From assembly GCA_035293805.1 (NCBI GenBank), contig DATGMD010000001.1, positions 149,265 to 213,264 on the forward strand: a DNA stretch of 64,000 bases. Reading direction: 5' to 3'. Under the pieces are notes generated by a model. That model searched no databases. It was not told the origin of the DNA and saw only the letters and a list, made by a program, of their open reading frames with translations. This DNA comes from JAJPHF01 sp035293805 (lineage in GTDB: Bacteria > Chloroflexota > UBA6077 > JAJPHF01). This document shows, piece by piece, positions 33,975 through 42,886 of the stretch; positions within the stretch are counted from its first letter, which is position 1, and each line of letters opens with the position of its first letter. Both the position numbers and the translations under genes were made by a program.

Positions 33975-35084
33975 TCACGCCGGCGCGACGGCTCGCAGGG
34001 CGCTTACCAGCAGATCGGTGTGCTCGGGCTTGCCGACGGTAATGCGGAGGCCCTGCACGATCCGCGGCGGGCCGCCGAAGTGACGCACCGAGATGCCGTG
34101 TTCCACGACCAAGCGCTCGCGGACGTCGCGGGCGCTGCCGCGCGTGACCTCGACGTACAGGAAATTGCCCTCAGAGGGGTAGACGCGCAGCCAGTCCAGC
34201 TCGGCGAGAGCAGCCGCCATGCGCGCTCGCTCGGCGACGATCCTCCGCACACAGTCCTGGACGTAGTCGAGGTCCTTCAGCGACTCGCGCACGGCGATGC
34301 CCGCCGGCACGCTGAGGTTGAACGGGCTCTTGATCTTCCACAGGTGCTGCAGCACGCTCTCCTGCGCGACGACGGCGCCGGCGCGGAAGCCGGCCAGCCC
34401 CGCCCATTTGCTGAACGTCCGCAGCACGATCAGGTTCTCGTGCTCCAGCACGTCGCGCACCATTGTCTGGTTGGTGAACTCCGCGTAGGCCTCGTCCACG
34501 ACGACGATGCGGCCCGTCTCCAGCAGGCGCTCGATGGCGGCGCGCGGCGTCGCGGTCGCGGTCGGGTTGTTCGGCGTCGCGACGAAGATGAGCTTGGTGC
34601 GGTCGGTCACGGCGCGCAGCCCGGCGTCCACGTCGATCGCGAACTGCTCGTTGCGCGGGACGTAGACCATGCGGCCGCCCATCAGCCCCGAGTAGATCGG
34701 GTACATGGCGAAGCTCGGGCTGAAGTCGATTACCTCGTCGCCCGGGTCCAGATAGACCATCGTCAGCAGGTGGATATACTCGTCCGACCCGGCGCCCAGC
34801 AGCACATTCTCGGCCGGCACGCCGTAGTATGCGGCCGCGGCCTCGCGGGTCGCGACCTGCTCGGGGTCGGGGTAGATCTGGTGGCGATCGTAGGCGCCGA
34901 GGGCCGCCCGGACGCGGGGCGACGGACCGTAGAGGTTCTCGTTGGCGTCGAGCTTGACCAGGCGCTCGACGGGTAGGCCGGACCGCTGGGCCAGCACCTC
35001 CTCGGTCTCGGCCGGCACGTAGGGCTGAATGTCGGCGATCACCGGCCGCACCAGTTGCGGCGTCGCCCGCGGTTTCACGCTCAT
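33975..35084 (-). CDS. hisC: Histidinol-phosphate aminotransferase
   Basis: Transaminates imidazole acetol phosphate with glutamate. A fold-type I PLP enzyme: LDANENLYGPSPRV, LGAGSDEYIHLL, VATPNNPTAT, VVDEAYAEF, and the PLP lysine in RTFSKWAGLAGFRAG. The length of 369 residues is normal. GGAG sits six bases before the ATG. It is the last gene of the minus-strand operon hisS-like, hisG, hisD, hisC. Confidence 0.95.
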   Translation of the reverse strand: MSVKPRATPQLVRPVIADIQPYVPAETEEVLAQRSGLPVERLVKLDANENLYGPSPRVRAALGAYDRHQIYPDPEQVATREAAAAYYGVPAENVLLGAGSDEYIHLLTMVYLDPGDEVIDFSPSFAMYPIYSGLMGGRMVYVPRNEQFAIDVDAGLRAVTDRTKLIFVATPNNPTATATPRAAIERLLETGRIVVVDEAYAEFTNQTMVRDVLEHENLIVLRTFSKWAGLAGFRAGAVVAQESVLQHLWKIKSPFNLSVPAGIAVRESLKDLDYVQDCVRRIVAERARMAAALAELDWLRVYPSEGNFLYVEVTRGSARDVRERLVVEHGISVRHFGGPPRIVQGLRITVGKPEHTDLLVSALRAVAPA

Positions 35085-35113
35085 CTCGTTCTCCTTGATC
35101 AGGGCACCGTCCC

Positions 35114-36466
35114 TTAGCCCTGCCGCGCCTGTTCGCTATCCAGCCGCAGGCGAATCGCCTGGGCGTGCGCTTCCAGGCCCTCGGCCTCGGCCAGCGCAAT
35201 CGCCGGCGGCCCGAGGGTCGCCAGGTCGTTCGGGCCGAAGGCGAATACCGACGTCACTTTCACGAAGTCGTCGATGCCGACCGGCGAGGCGAAGCGGGCC
35301 GCCCCGCTGGTCGGCATGATGTGGCTCGGCCCGGCGGTGTAGTCGCCCAGCGCCTCCACCGACCGCTCGCCCACGAACACGCCGCCCGCGTTGCGCACCA
35401 GCCCGAGATACTGCCACGGCTCGCGCACGCACAGGCACAGGTGCTCGGGCGCGTACTCGTTGGCGAAAGCGAGCGCCTCGGCCACCGAGTCCACGAGCAC
35501 GACGCCGCCGCGCGCCGCGAACGCCTGGCTGGCGACCTCGCGGCGCGGCGCCCGCGCCAGCAGCTCGGCCAGCTCGGCCTGCACGCGCCCGGCCCAGGCG
35601 CGCGAGGTGCAGAGCAGGATCGATTGGGCGAGCGGGTCGTGCTCGGCCTGCGCCAGCAAGTCCGCGGCGAGCGCGCGGGGCTCGGCCGAATCGTCGGCCA
35701 GCACGATCGTCTCGGTCGGGCCGGGCAGCCCGTCGGTGCCGACGACGCCGTAGACCGCGCGTTTCGCGAGCACGACGAAGATGTTGCCCGGCCCGACGAT
35801 CTTGTCGACGCGCGGAATCTGCGCCGTGCCGTAGGCCAGCGCGGCGATCGCCTGCGCGCCGCCGACGCGATACACGGCGTCGGCCTCGGCGACGCGCGCG
35901 GCCACTAGCACGCTCGGCGTCACCGTGCCGTCGGCGCGCGGCGGCGTCGCCACCACGATCTCTCGCACGCCCGCCACCCGCGCCGGCACGACGGCCATAA
36001 CGACCGAGCTGGGGTACGCGGCGCGGCCGCCGGGCGCGTAGACGCCCACGCGGTCGAGCGGCAGGATGAGCTGGCCGAGGGCGCCCTCGCCGCGGAAGTC
36101 GAGCCACGACTGGCGCCGGGCGCGCTCGTGGAAGGCGCGGACCCGCCGGGCCGCGACCTCCAGCGCCTCCACCAGGGCTGGCGGGGCGCTCGCGACGGCG
36201 GCGTCGAGCGCCGCATCGTCCACGCGGAACGTGTCCACCGCCACGCTGTCGAACGCCTCGCCGTAGCGACGCAGGGCCTCGTCGCCGTCGGCGCGCACGT
36301 CGGCGATCACCCGCGCGACCACCTGCTCGGCGGTCAGGTCGGCGCCGAACACGGCGCGGATGCGCGCCCGCACCCCCTCCGGCAGCTCGACCTCGCCGAA
36401 GCGGCGGCTGGCGAGGATCGTCTTCCGCGCGGCGTCTAGCCCATCGTACACGCGCAGCAAGCTCAT
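35114..36466 (-). CDS. hisD: Histidinol dehydrogenase
   Basis: Last two oxidations of histidine synthesis, NAD- and zinc-dependent. VGGAQAIAALAYGT, KIVGPGNIFVVLAKRAVYG, LAQAEHDP, NEYAPEHLCL and HIMPTSGAARF hold the catalytic Glu/His and zinc ligands. The ATG at 36466 has GGAG five bases upstream; a GTG two codons earlier is less likely. It ends 29 bases before hisC. A repeat-rich gap separates it from hisG. Confidence 0.96.
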   Translation of the reverse strand: MSLLRVYDGLDAARKTILASRRFGEVELPEGVRARIRAVFGADLTAEQVVARVIADVRADGDEALRRYGEAFDSVAVDTFRVDDAALDAAVASAPPALVEALEVAARRVRAFHERARRQSWLDFRGEGALGQLILPLDRVGVYAPGGRAAYPSSVVMAVVPARVAGVREIVVATPPRADGTVTPSVLVAARVAEADAVYRVGGAQAIAALAYGTAQIPRVDKIVGPGNIFVVLAKRAVYGVVGTDGLPGPTETIVLADDSAEPRALAADLLAQAEHDPLAQSILLCTSRAWAGRVQAELAELLARAPRREVASQAFAARGGVVLVDSVAEALAFANEYAPEHLCLCVREPWQYLGLVRNAGGVFVGERSVEALGDYTAGPSHIMPTSGAARFASPVGIDDFVKVTSVFAFGPNDLATLGPPAIALAEAEGLEAHAQAIRLRLDSEQARQG

Positions 36467-36482
36467 GAGCACTCCGTGCGAG

Positions 36483-36598
36483 TTATCAGCGGTCAGTCGT
36501 CAGGAGACGGGCGTGGTTACCTCGGGCACGGGGCGCTCCCCCGCCTGGGCCGCTGGCGATTGCTGGCTGATAGCTGACGGCTGACGGCTGACGGCTCT
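36483..36598. repeat. TCAGC-rich repeat at the hisG/hisD junction, partly coding
   Basis: TATCAGCGGTCAGTCGTCAG (36483-36502) and GCTGATAGCTGACGGCTGACGG (36566-36590) are inverted copies of the family seen in the purine cluster. The hisG frame reads through the second copy, giving the tail RAVSRQPSAISQQS and beyond. Confidence 0.7.
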
Positions 36599-37624
36599 TC
36601 CCAACTGCCGCTGCAGCGCCTCGAAGTGCCACGAGCGGTGCTCGAAGACGTAGTGGAGGTCTTGTACGGTCATGTCCACGGCGCCGGCCTTGCGAAGCTG
36701 CTCCACGGCCGGGAGAAGCTGATCGCGGCGGGCGATGATCGTGACCGCGAACCACTTGTGGTCGCCCTCCGCCTTCGAGTACACGCGCGCGATCGTCGGG
36801 CCGCGCAGCCCCGCGCTCGTCTCGTGGGCGGTGATGCGGCGGGCGACCGCCTCCTCGGACTCGCCGCTCACGTTCGCGGTGATGCTCGCGTAGTTGCGGC
36901 CGCGCAGGTAGGCCTCGATCAGCTCCAGGATGGCCCGCGTCCGTTGCAGCTTCGCGTCGCTGGCGGCCAGCGCGCGGCGGTTGCCGATGAGGCAGGCCTC
37001 GGAGCGCAGGATCGTCCCGCCGGCGATCGTCTTCAGGCGGTTCTCGCGCAGCGTCACGCCGCTCGTCATCAGGTCGGCCACGATGTCGCCGTAGCCCATC
37101 GTCGGCGCCGCCTCCAGCGCGCCCTGGCTGCTCACGATGTTGAAGTAGTTGATGCCGTGCTCGTAGAGGAAGTGGCGCGTTAGGTTGGCGTACTTGGTCG
37201 CCACGCGCAGCTCGCCGCCCTTCGCGCGGAGCTGCGTGGCCACTTCCGCCAGGTCGGCGATGCTCTTCACGTCGAGCCAGGCGTCGGGCACGGCGAGCAC
37301 GAGCTGGCAGCGCCCGTAGCCCAGCTCGGGGTACAGCACCTCGACGGTGCCCTCCTCGTGCTCGTGCTCGCGCACGATGTCGTAGCCCGTGATGCCCAGG
37401 TCGACGCTGCCCTCGTCCACCTTCTCGAAGATGTCGGCGGCGCGCTGGAAGATCACCGTCACGCCGGCCGGGGTGCGGAGCGCCGCCCGGTACTGGCGCG
37501 GGTTGCTGCGATCGACGCTCAGGCCGCAGGCCGCGAGGAAGCTCACCGTGGCATCTTCCATGCCCTTGCTGGGCAGCGCCAGGCGCAGCTCCTCGCTCGC
37601 GCGCCGCTCGGCGGCTCTAGCCAT
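36500..37624 (-). CDS. hisG: ATP phosphoribosyltransferase, long form
   Basis: First step of histidine synthesis, ATP plus PRPP. LRLALPSKGMEDAT opens the catalytic domain, with VDLGITGYDIV and the PRPP-binding stretch DLMTSGVTLRENRLKTI. The C-terminal part TIARVYSKAEGDHKWFAV and GAVDMTVQDLHYVFE is the ACT-like regulatory domain of long HisG, so histidine feedback is expected. The last 33 residues come from repeat DNA and exceed the usual length. AGAGG lies six bases before the ATG, and the start overlaps the end of the hisS-like gene by 8 bases. Confidence 0.95.
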   Translation of the reverse strand: MARAAERRASEELRLALPSKGMEDATVSFLAACGLSVDRSNPRQYRAALRTPAGVTVIFQRAADIFEKVDEGSVDLGITGYDIVREHEHEEGTVEVLYPELGYGRCQLVLAVPDAWLDVKSIADLAEVATQLRAKGGELRVATKYANLTRHFLYEHGINYFNIVSSQGALEAAPTMGYGDIVADLMTSGVTLRENRLKTIAGGTILRSEACLIGNRRALAASDAKLQRTRAILELIEAYLRGRNYASITANVSGESEEAVARRITAHETSAGLRGPTIARVYSKAEGDHKWFAVTIIARRDQLLPAVEQLRKAGAVDMTVQDLHYVFEHRSWHFEALQRQLGRAVSRQPSAISQQSPAAQAGERPVPEVTTPVS

Positions 37625-39185
37625 GGTGGACCTCTCCGTTCTCGCGTCCGAGCGCGGCCAGCGCCGCCAGCGGCAGGTCGCCGACCGGCACGACGGTCTC
37701 GGCGCGAGCGTGCAGGCGCTTCAGCACCACCGTGCCGTCGGCGCGCTCGCGCTCGCCGACGAGCACCGCCAGGGGAATGCGCTGGCGATCGGCGTGCTTC
37801 AGCGCGCCGCCCGGCCCGCGGCCGCGCAGGTCTAGCTCCACGCGGATGCCCCGGCCGCGCAGTGCCTGCGCCGCCTCCACGGCCGCCGGGTGGTCGGCGG
37901 CCTCGACGGGCACCACCAGCACCTCGACGGCCGCCGTGGGCGCCGGCAGGGCGCCGTGGCGCTCCAGCGCCAGCTTGGCGCGCTCCAGCCCGATCGAGAA
38001 GCCGCAGGCGGGCACCGCCTCACGGCCGCCCAGCGCCCGCACCAGATCGTCATAACGCCCGCCACCGCAAAGCTGGAGCGGGCCGTCCGGGCCGTCGTCG
38101 TAGATCTCGAACACCAGCCCGGTGTAGTAGCGCAGGCCGCGCGCCAGGCTGAGATCGACGACCACCTGGCCCGGGCGGGCGCCGTAGCGCGCGAACAGCG
38201 CCAGCGCGGCGTCGATCTCCTCCAGCGGCGCGGCGCTCACGCCGTAGGCGCGCAGCAGGTCCTCCAGGCGGCCGAGCGCCTCGGCGGGCGGGCCGGCCAG
38301 CCCGTGCAGCCGCTGCAAGAACTCGATCGCCGTTCGCACCTGCGGCGTGGGGTCGGGCCGCGCCGCCTTGGCGAGCAGCCGCTGCACGATCTCCGCCGGC
38401 GAGCGCACGCCGCCGTCGAGCGGCAGGCTCGCATGGTGCAGCAGCTCCGTGGCCAGCAGCGCGGCCGCCTCGGGGCCGACCCGCGCCAGCAGGTCGCCCA
38501 GCGCGGCCTCCTCGCCGTCCTCGTCCTCCTCGTCGGCCGCCTCGGCGGGCGCACCGAGCAGCAGCGCCACGTGCTCGACCACGGCGTCGGCGTCGGCCTG
38601 TTTGCGCGCCAGCGGCTCGAGCTGGCCGACGATCAGCGCCTGGCCGCGCTCGTCGATGCCCAGCTGCGCCAGCAATTGCAGCGCCACGCCCAGGTGGCCG
38701 ACGGTCAGGCGGTAGTCGTGCACGCCGACGCTCTCCAGCGCGCCGCAGGCCACCTGCAAGATCTCCGCGTCGGCGGCCGGCCCGGCGGCGCCGAGCAGCT
38801 CGCCGCCGACCTCGGTGAACTGACGGTAGCGCCCGCGCTGGGGCTTCTCATAGCGGAACGTCGGGCCGCTGTAGGCGAGGCGCAGCGGCAGCGGCCGGTC
38901 CTGCAAGTGCTGGAGGTAGGCGCGGATGACCGACGCGGTGAACTCCGGGCGCAGGCAGAGGCGGCGGTTCCAGTGCGTGAAAGCGTACATGCGCGTGGCG
39001 ATCTCTTCGCCCGACTTACGGAGGAAGAGGTCGGTCGTCTCCAGCACCGGCGTGGCGATGGGGGCGTAGCCGTAGAGCGCGACGTGGGCGAGCAGCGCCT
39101 GCTCCAGCCTGCGCAGCGCGCCCGCCTCGGGCGGCACGAAGTCGTTGGTCCCGCGAACCCTGGACAGCCCTGGCGCCTCTGGCAC
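37617..39185 (-). CDS. Histidyl-tRNA synthetase family protein (HisS-like) in the his operon
   Basis: Class II synthetase core: RGTNDFVPPEAGALRRLEQA, LRPEFTASVIRAYLQH, motif 2 FRYEKPQRGRYRQFTEVGGE, LARGLRYYTGLVFEIY, CGGGRYDDLV, and motif 3 GFSIGLERAKLAL. A C-terminal anticodon-binding type domain follows (VEVLVVPVEAADHPAAV to the end). The middle contains an unusually long insert with an acidic run EEDEDGEE. Two signature residues differ from usual HisS: GLRYY for GLDYY and RPEFT for RPEGT. It could be the charging enzyme or a HisZ-like regulator; the long HisG beside it would not need HisZ. GTG 39185 is preferred with GAGGAG eight bases upstream. Confidence 0.75.
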   Translation of the reverse strand: MPEAPGLSRVRGTNDFVPPEAGALRRLEQALLAHVALYGYAPIATPVLETTDLFLRKSGEEIATRMYAFTHWNRRLCLRPEFTASVIRAYLQHLQDRPLPLRLAYSGPTFRYEKPQRGRYRQFTEVGGELLGAAGPAADAEILQVACGALESVGVHDYRLTVGHLGVALQLLAQLGIDERGQALIVGQLEPLARKQADADAVVEHVALLLGAPAEAADEEDEDGEEAALGDLLARVGPEAAALLATELLHHASLPLDGGVRSPAEIVQRLLAKAARPDPTPQVRTAIEFLQRLHGLAGPPAEALGRLEDLLRAYGVSAAPLEEIDAALALFARYGARPGQVVVDLSLARGLRYYTGLVFEIYDDGPDGPLQLCGGGRYDDLVRALGGREAVPACGFSIGLERAKLALERHGALPAPTAAVEVLVVPVEAADHPAAVEAAQALRGRGIRVELDLRGRGPGGALKHADRQRIPLAVLVGERERADGTVVLKRLHARAETVVPVGDLPLAALAALGRENGEVHHG

Positions 39186-39459
39186 GGCCCCCGCTCCTCG
39201 CACAGGTCGGCCGTTCGGGGCGCCGACCCCCTTTACATCTTAGGCGGTCGCCAGGCGGCCGTGCCAGCGCGCCCCGCGCGCCGGGTCAGCCCTCACGGCC
39301 GACCTTAGCGCGGACTTCGGATGGCTGGAGCGCCTTAGGGCGTCGTCGGTCCGTAGCGCGGGTCGCTTGTCGCCCGCGGCGGCCCGCAGGCCGCAACCCC
39401 GGCGCCGCCGCTGGCTCAATGCCCACGAACACCGCGCTAGGCTCGCCGAGCGGGTCGGG

Positions 39460-39612
39460 TCAGGCGGTGCGGGCCCCGGCCCCACGGAAGAAGTGGGCTA
39501 TGACGGCGATGACCGCGAGGATCAGCAGGATGTGAATGAAGGCCCCAATCACGTGGAGCGCGAAGCCCGCGATCCAGAGCACGAGTAGGATGCCCGCGAT
39601 AGCGAGTAGCAT
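39460..39612 (-). CDS. Small DUF5670/lmo0937-like membrane protein, 50 residues
   Basis: Reads MLLAIAGILLVLWIAGFALH then VIGAFIHILLILAVIAVIAH and a short FFRGAG tail: two membrane helices with a conserved LHVxGxxIHILL centre, the pattern of the small lmo0937/DUF5670 family. GGAGA lies seven bases before the ATG. Family members are widespread two-helix proteins of unknown role, often stress-linked. It stands alone between the his operon and the accessory region. Confidence 0.8.
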   Translation of the reverse strand: MLLAIAGILLVLWIAGFALHVIGAFIHILLILAVIAVIAHFFRGAGARTA

Positions 39613-39751
39613 GGCCGCATCTCCGTTCGCGCCAGGGAATGCGCCTGGCGCTCGCCCACCAACGCAAGGAGTGTGCCGCCGCCCGGACTACATCGCCTAC
39701 CGTGGTGTTCGCGAGCGTGGAGTCACCGAGGACTGGCAGGGGCGTCGAGTT

Positions 39752-39775
39752 GGGTCTTGTCCCCTGCCGCCCCGT
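39752..39775. repeat. Dispersed repeat copy (reverse orientation)
   Basis: GGGTCTTGTCCCCTGCCGCC is the reverse complement of the core repeated in 3866-4476. It lies downstream of the 372-residue exported protein gene. Confidence 0.55.
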
Positions 39776-39816
39776 GGGAGGCCATTCGATCCGTCTGCGA
39801 ATCGCTCCCTGCTGCG

Positions 39817-40935
39817 CTACCGCGCTGCCGGCGCAGCACCTGTAGTCGAGTTGGTGGCTGGAACTCTCGTCGCCGTGGAGAGGCCCAACGGTGTTGGGAG
39901 CACCGGAGTTGGAACGACGGTCAGCGGCAGGAAGGTCGGGGGCAAACCTGTAGGTGGCGGCGCGATGGTAGGGCCAATCGTGGGAGTTGGCACCAACGTC
40001 CGTGTTGCCACGGCGGTAGGAGTACGTGACGCGACCACCGTTGCGGTGGCTGTACCAACCGGGAGCACCGAGGTAGGCACGATGCTCGGCACGGCCGTCG
40101 CTGTCGCCACGGCGGTGGCGGTCGCCACAGCGGTAGCGGTCGCCACGGCGGTGGCGGTAGCACTTGGTGGTGGATTAGGGGTCATGGGGACACGGGGTAC
40201 GGCATTGTTGATCGCATCGGGTCCACGTACTATGTCAGGCGCCGTAGCAGTAGCGGGAGCCGCAGTTGGCAGGACAGTGCCCTTGGGGTAGGTCTGGATA
40301 TCTAGCACTTCGTCACGGCGAATCTCGACACCGTTTTGGAACACTCTATAAGAAACTGGTATCGAGTCAGCCTCGCGGTATGTAACCTCGCGTCGCTCAG
40401 AGCCGCCCTGGACAGGTATCCATTCAAATTGTGATAGCCCGTTACCTAACCGTTCAACGCGACGCTCTGGCAGGCTCACCATCGCGCGTAGCTTATCAGG
40501 CACAAAGAACTCGGGGATCAAAAACTCTGTCGGTGCTGGAAGAATCTGGCTGCCAGTGGGCAGTCTGTCCATCACCATTGGCTGGCTGCCGGTCGAGCGG
40601 GTGAACAGGCTCTTGTCACCATCTTGTTCCCATACCGCACCAACAAAGCTAGGCTCGCTTGAGTGATAGATTTCTGTTGTACGAAAATGATGACGATCAG
40701 TGTATTCCACGCGGAAGCGTTCAACCTGAGTCGTGCCTTGCGAGTCGGGATCAAACTGGGTCTGCTGGAACACCATAATGAAGGGAGGCCAGTGGTCGGC
40801 CACAGGTAGTGGTGTCGGAATCTGTGCCGCTTCAGTAGCCCTATGGTATCCCACCAGGCCCAATAGACCGACTCCGAGCAGGAGCATGCCGGCGAACAGA
40901 AGCCACTTCTTCAAAGAGTCATGCGTTCGCATCAC
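39817..40935 (-). CDS. Exported or membrane-anchored protein with ATATAV repeats, unknown function
   Basis: Not recognised. A signal anchor spans about residues 10-30. Residues 45-230 form a globular part rich in beta-type sequence, with WPPFIMVFQQTQFDPDSQG and DRHHFRTTEIYHSSEPSF; this resembles an outer-membrane lipoprotein carrier-like or LolA-like sheet only in general flavour. From about 235 the sequence is low-complexity Thr/Ala/Pro/Val with three tandem 18-base units (40097-40160) encoding ATATAV. GC content is visibly lower than in neighbours, and the gene sits with another low-GC exported gene, suggesting transfer or relaxed selection. Confidence 0.7.
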   Translation of the reverse strand: MMRTHDSLKKWLLFAGMLLLGVGLLGLVGYHRATEAAQIPTPLPVADHWPPFIMVFQQTQFDPDSQGTTQVERFRVEYTDRHHFRTTEIYHSSEPSFVGAVWEQDGDKSLFTRSTGSQPMVMDRLPTGSQILPAPTEFLIPEFFVPDKLRAMVSLPERRVERLGNGLSQFEWIPVQGGSERREVTYREADSIPVSYRVFQNGVEIRRDEVLDIQTYPKGTVLPTAAPATATAPDIVRGPDAINNAVPRVPMTPNPPPSATATAVATATAVATATAVATATAVPSIVPTSVLPVGTATATVVASRTPTAVATRTLVPTPTIGPTIAPPPTGLPPTFLPLTVVPTPVLPTPLGLSTATRVPATNSTTGAAPAAR

Positions 40936-40966
40936 AGCCCTCCTCGCTCTGCGTCACCCGTCGTGA

Positions 40967-41362
40967 CTAGCATGGCTGACCAGATAGGCCACCTTGCCCG
41001 CTGAACCGGTCGAAGTTAAAGTGAAACTGAATCTGTTGGGTGGTGCATCTCAGCACTAGCGGGCAGCCGGCAAACTGGCAATTCGGGTCTTGCTGGTAGC
41101 CGGAATAGGCAAACTGCACGTCCCACTCGTGGAGCTGTCCTGATACACCTTGACGAATCGGTGCGATCTGGCTATAGGCAGCGTTTGCTAGCTGGCTAGG
41201 AGTGGTAAATGGTCCTACTCGCCCGTAGTCATAGGGAGGATAATTCGACGCGCAGCTACTACTATCATCAGGGCAGTCATACTCATGCGCGTACATACGA
41301 TACCAGTTAACGTTACCACTAGGGTTATTGGGTAAATCGCCAAGTGATACTTTGTAGAATAG
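40967..41362 (-). pseudogene. 3-prime part of the exported gene, separated by one in-frame TAA
   Basis: Same frame as the ORF ending at 41363. Directly after its TAA the frame continues LFYKVSLGDLPNNPSGNVNW and through MYAHEYDCPDDSSSC to a natural end at 40967, 131 sense codons in total. The only in-frame ATG (41296) lies inside this continuous sequence and lacks a ribosome site. The simplest reading is one gene of about 593 codons cut by a nonsense change; a sequencing error or stop read-through is also possible. Confidence 0.6.
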
Positions 41363-42655
41363 TTAGGTGATAATTCTGGTAGCGGCATCGTAGTCTAGGT
41401 GGCTGCAATAGTATTTCACAGCAGGGCACAACTCGTTACCCTGATCGTCAGTGCTGTGCGCGATGCCATTGACGATGACAGGGTTTTCTGTAGCTAACCG
41501 CGTACCCTGAGCAATCAGCCGGAACTGATGAAGCCCTGGGTTCGCGTCCAACGGCACAGTGAATGGGAGATTACCGCAGAGCAAGCCATTGGTAGGAGAG
41601 CTCGGCACGGGAGCCGCGTCGCCAATCCAGGGAAAGTAAAATCCAACTCTGTCGTTCGGTAGGGCATAACGAAGATTGCAGATGGTTATCGTGGTAGAGT
41701 TCCCAGGACTCAGTGTATTCGGGAAGGCACTTAGGACAATATTTAGCACGATCGGATCGCTGAAGGCAAGCAACTGATTGGTGCCGCCGTTCGCGTTGCC
41801 TTTATATAAGCGCAACTGATAGATATTCGCAGGTTGGTGGACTGGGATTTCAAACGGTACGTAGCCAGACGTTGTGCCTGTGGTCGTGCGCGCCCAGTTG
41901 GTCGTGGGATCGGCCAACGATTGCGCGGCAGGAAAGAGTCCAATCCAGTCGTTAGTGCTAGGATTTTGGATGTTGTACCAGTAGGCAGTCAGTACACCGC
42001 CAGCGCCGATATTGATTTGGTCAGCGGCCATTGTAGGTGCCGGCGTGGGGGTGAACGTCGGCGTCGGTGTCCTGGTGGGTGTATTCGTGGGTGTAGGTGT
42101 ATTGGTGCGTGTGGGCGTATTGGTGGGTGTGTTGGTCGCGGTAGGTGTGTAGGTGTTCGTCGGAGTGGCAGTAGCGGTCGGGGTTAGAGTAGCGACTGGG
42201 AATGGCGGCGTGCCGCCAGTGCCTACGAAGGTCGGCCAATCGCCGCAGCCGTCCACGACGACGAGGTGGATGGTCGTAGGCGCATCCGCGCTTACCGCAC
42301 TGACGGCGAAGCTGATCTGAGATGAGCTACCGCTCGGGACGGTGACGGTAGTCGGGATGGTGAGCGGTATCCAGTGGTCAACGACGTAGTTGTTGACGTA
42401 AGCGTTGGCCGCGCTCGGGAAGCGCACCGACTGCAATGGTGTGCCGCCATCGGCCATGAAGATGGTGAAGAGGCCATTGGCGGGGTCAACCGAGAGGCGG
42501 ACAGACGGGCGCGGGCTGCACGCCTGATCGATTGGGGCAGCGTTTGGTTCAGAAGCAGCCTGCCGAGGAGCCGGGAGTGACCACGCGCCGAATGCTAGGA
42601 ATAGGAAGAAGATCGCATGCGATACAAGTCGCGACAGCGAGATGCGTGGCGGCAT
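41363..42655 (-). CDS. Secreted protein with TPT-repeat linker (probably truncated)
   Basis: Not recognised at family level. Met 42655 starts a signal peptide (SHAIFFLFLAFGAWSLPAP). An N-terminal beta domain (about 35-150) is joined by a Thr/Pro linker of some 45 residues (TPTNTPTRTNTPTPTNTPTR), typical of secreted Chloroflexota proteins, to two beta-sandwich-like repeats with DWIGLFP and YQLRLYKGN in one and DRVGFYFPW and HQFRLIAQG in the other. The frame then stops at TAA 41363-41365 and resumes. Local GC is low. An ORF extension to 42748 lacks support. Likely a surface or adhesion protein; that is inference. Confidence 0.7.
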   Translation of the reverse strand: MPPRISLSRLVSHAIFFLFLAFGAWSLPAPRQAASEPNAAPIDQACSPRPSVRLSVDPANGLFTIFMADGGTPLQSVRFPSAANAYVNNYVVDHWIPLTIPTTVTVPSGSSSQISFAVSAVSADAPTTIHLVVVDGCGDWPTFVGTGGTPPFPVATLTPTATATPTNTYTPTATNTPTNTPTRTNTPTPTNTPTRTPTPTFTPTPAPTMAADQINIGAGGVLTAYWYNIQNPSTNDWIGLFPAAQSLADPTTNWARTTTGTTSGYVPFEIPVHQPANIYQLRLYKGNANGGTNQLLAFSDPIVLNIVLSAFPNTLSPGNSTTITICNLRYALPNDRVGFYFPWIGDAAPVPSSPTNGLLCGNLPFTVPLDANPGLHQFRLIAQGTRLATENPVIVNGIAHSTDDQGNELCPAVKYYCSHLDYDAATRIIT

Positions 42656-42886
42656 GCTACATCGCTCCCCAGGCGGTGGTGGTCCTCGGTGACGCCAGCT
42701 GCGGCGGGTTTCGCGCCACGACGGTCGTCCGCCGGATACCGCGGGCAATCTTAAACGGATTGCGAGGAAGGTGTCAAGGCGCTTGGAACGGCGCGGGGGC
42801 GTGCAGCGCAGCGTTCACCGGTTCTTATTCATATCCCGGCGCAAGAGCCCATGCCTGTGCGCTACTTGCGTGTAGGGGCGCATGCA

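Noticed and set aside
37890..39308. Plus-strand frame of 472 codons opposite the HisS-like gene
   Set aside because: Antisense of a conserved synthetase; Gln/Arg/His-rich composition typical of reverse frames.
40097..40160. Three 18-base tandem units considered as CRISPR or an operator array
   Set aside because: They are in frame and encode ATATAV repeats in an exported protein.
42046..42175. Short-period repeats considered as a CRISPR array
   Set aside because: They are coding repeats for the Thr/Pro linker with no constant-length spacers.
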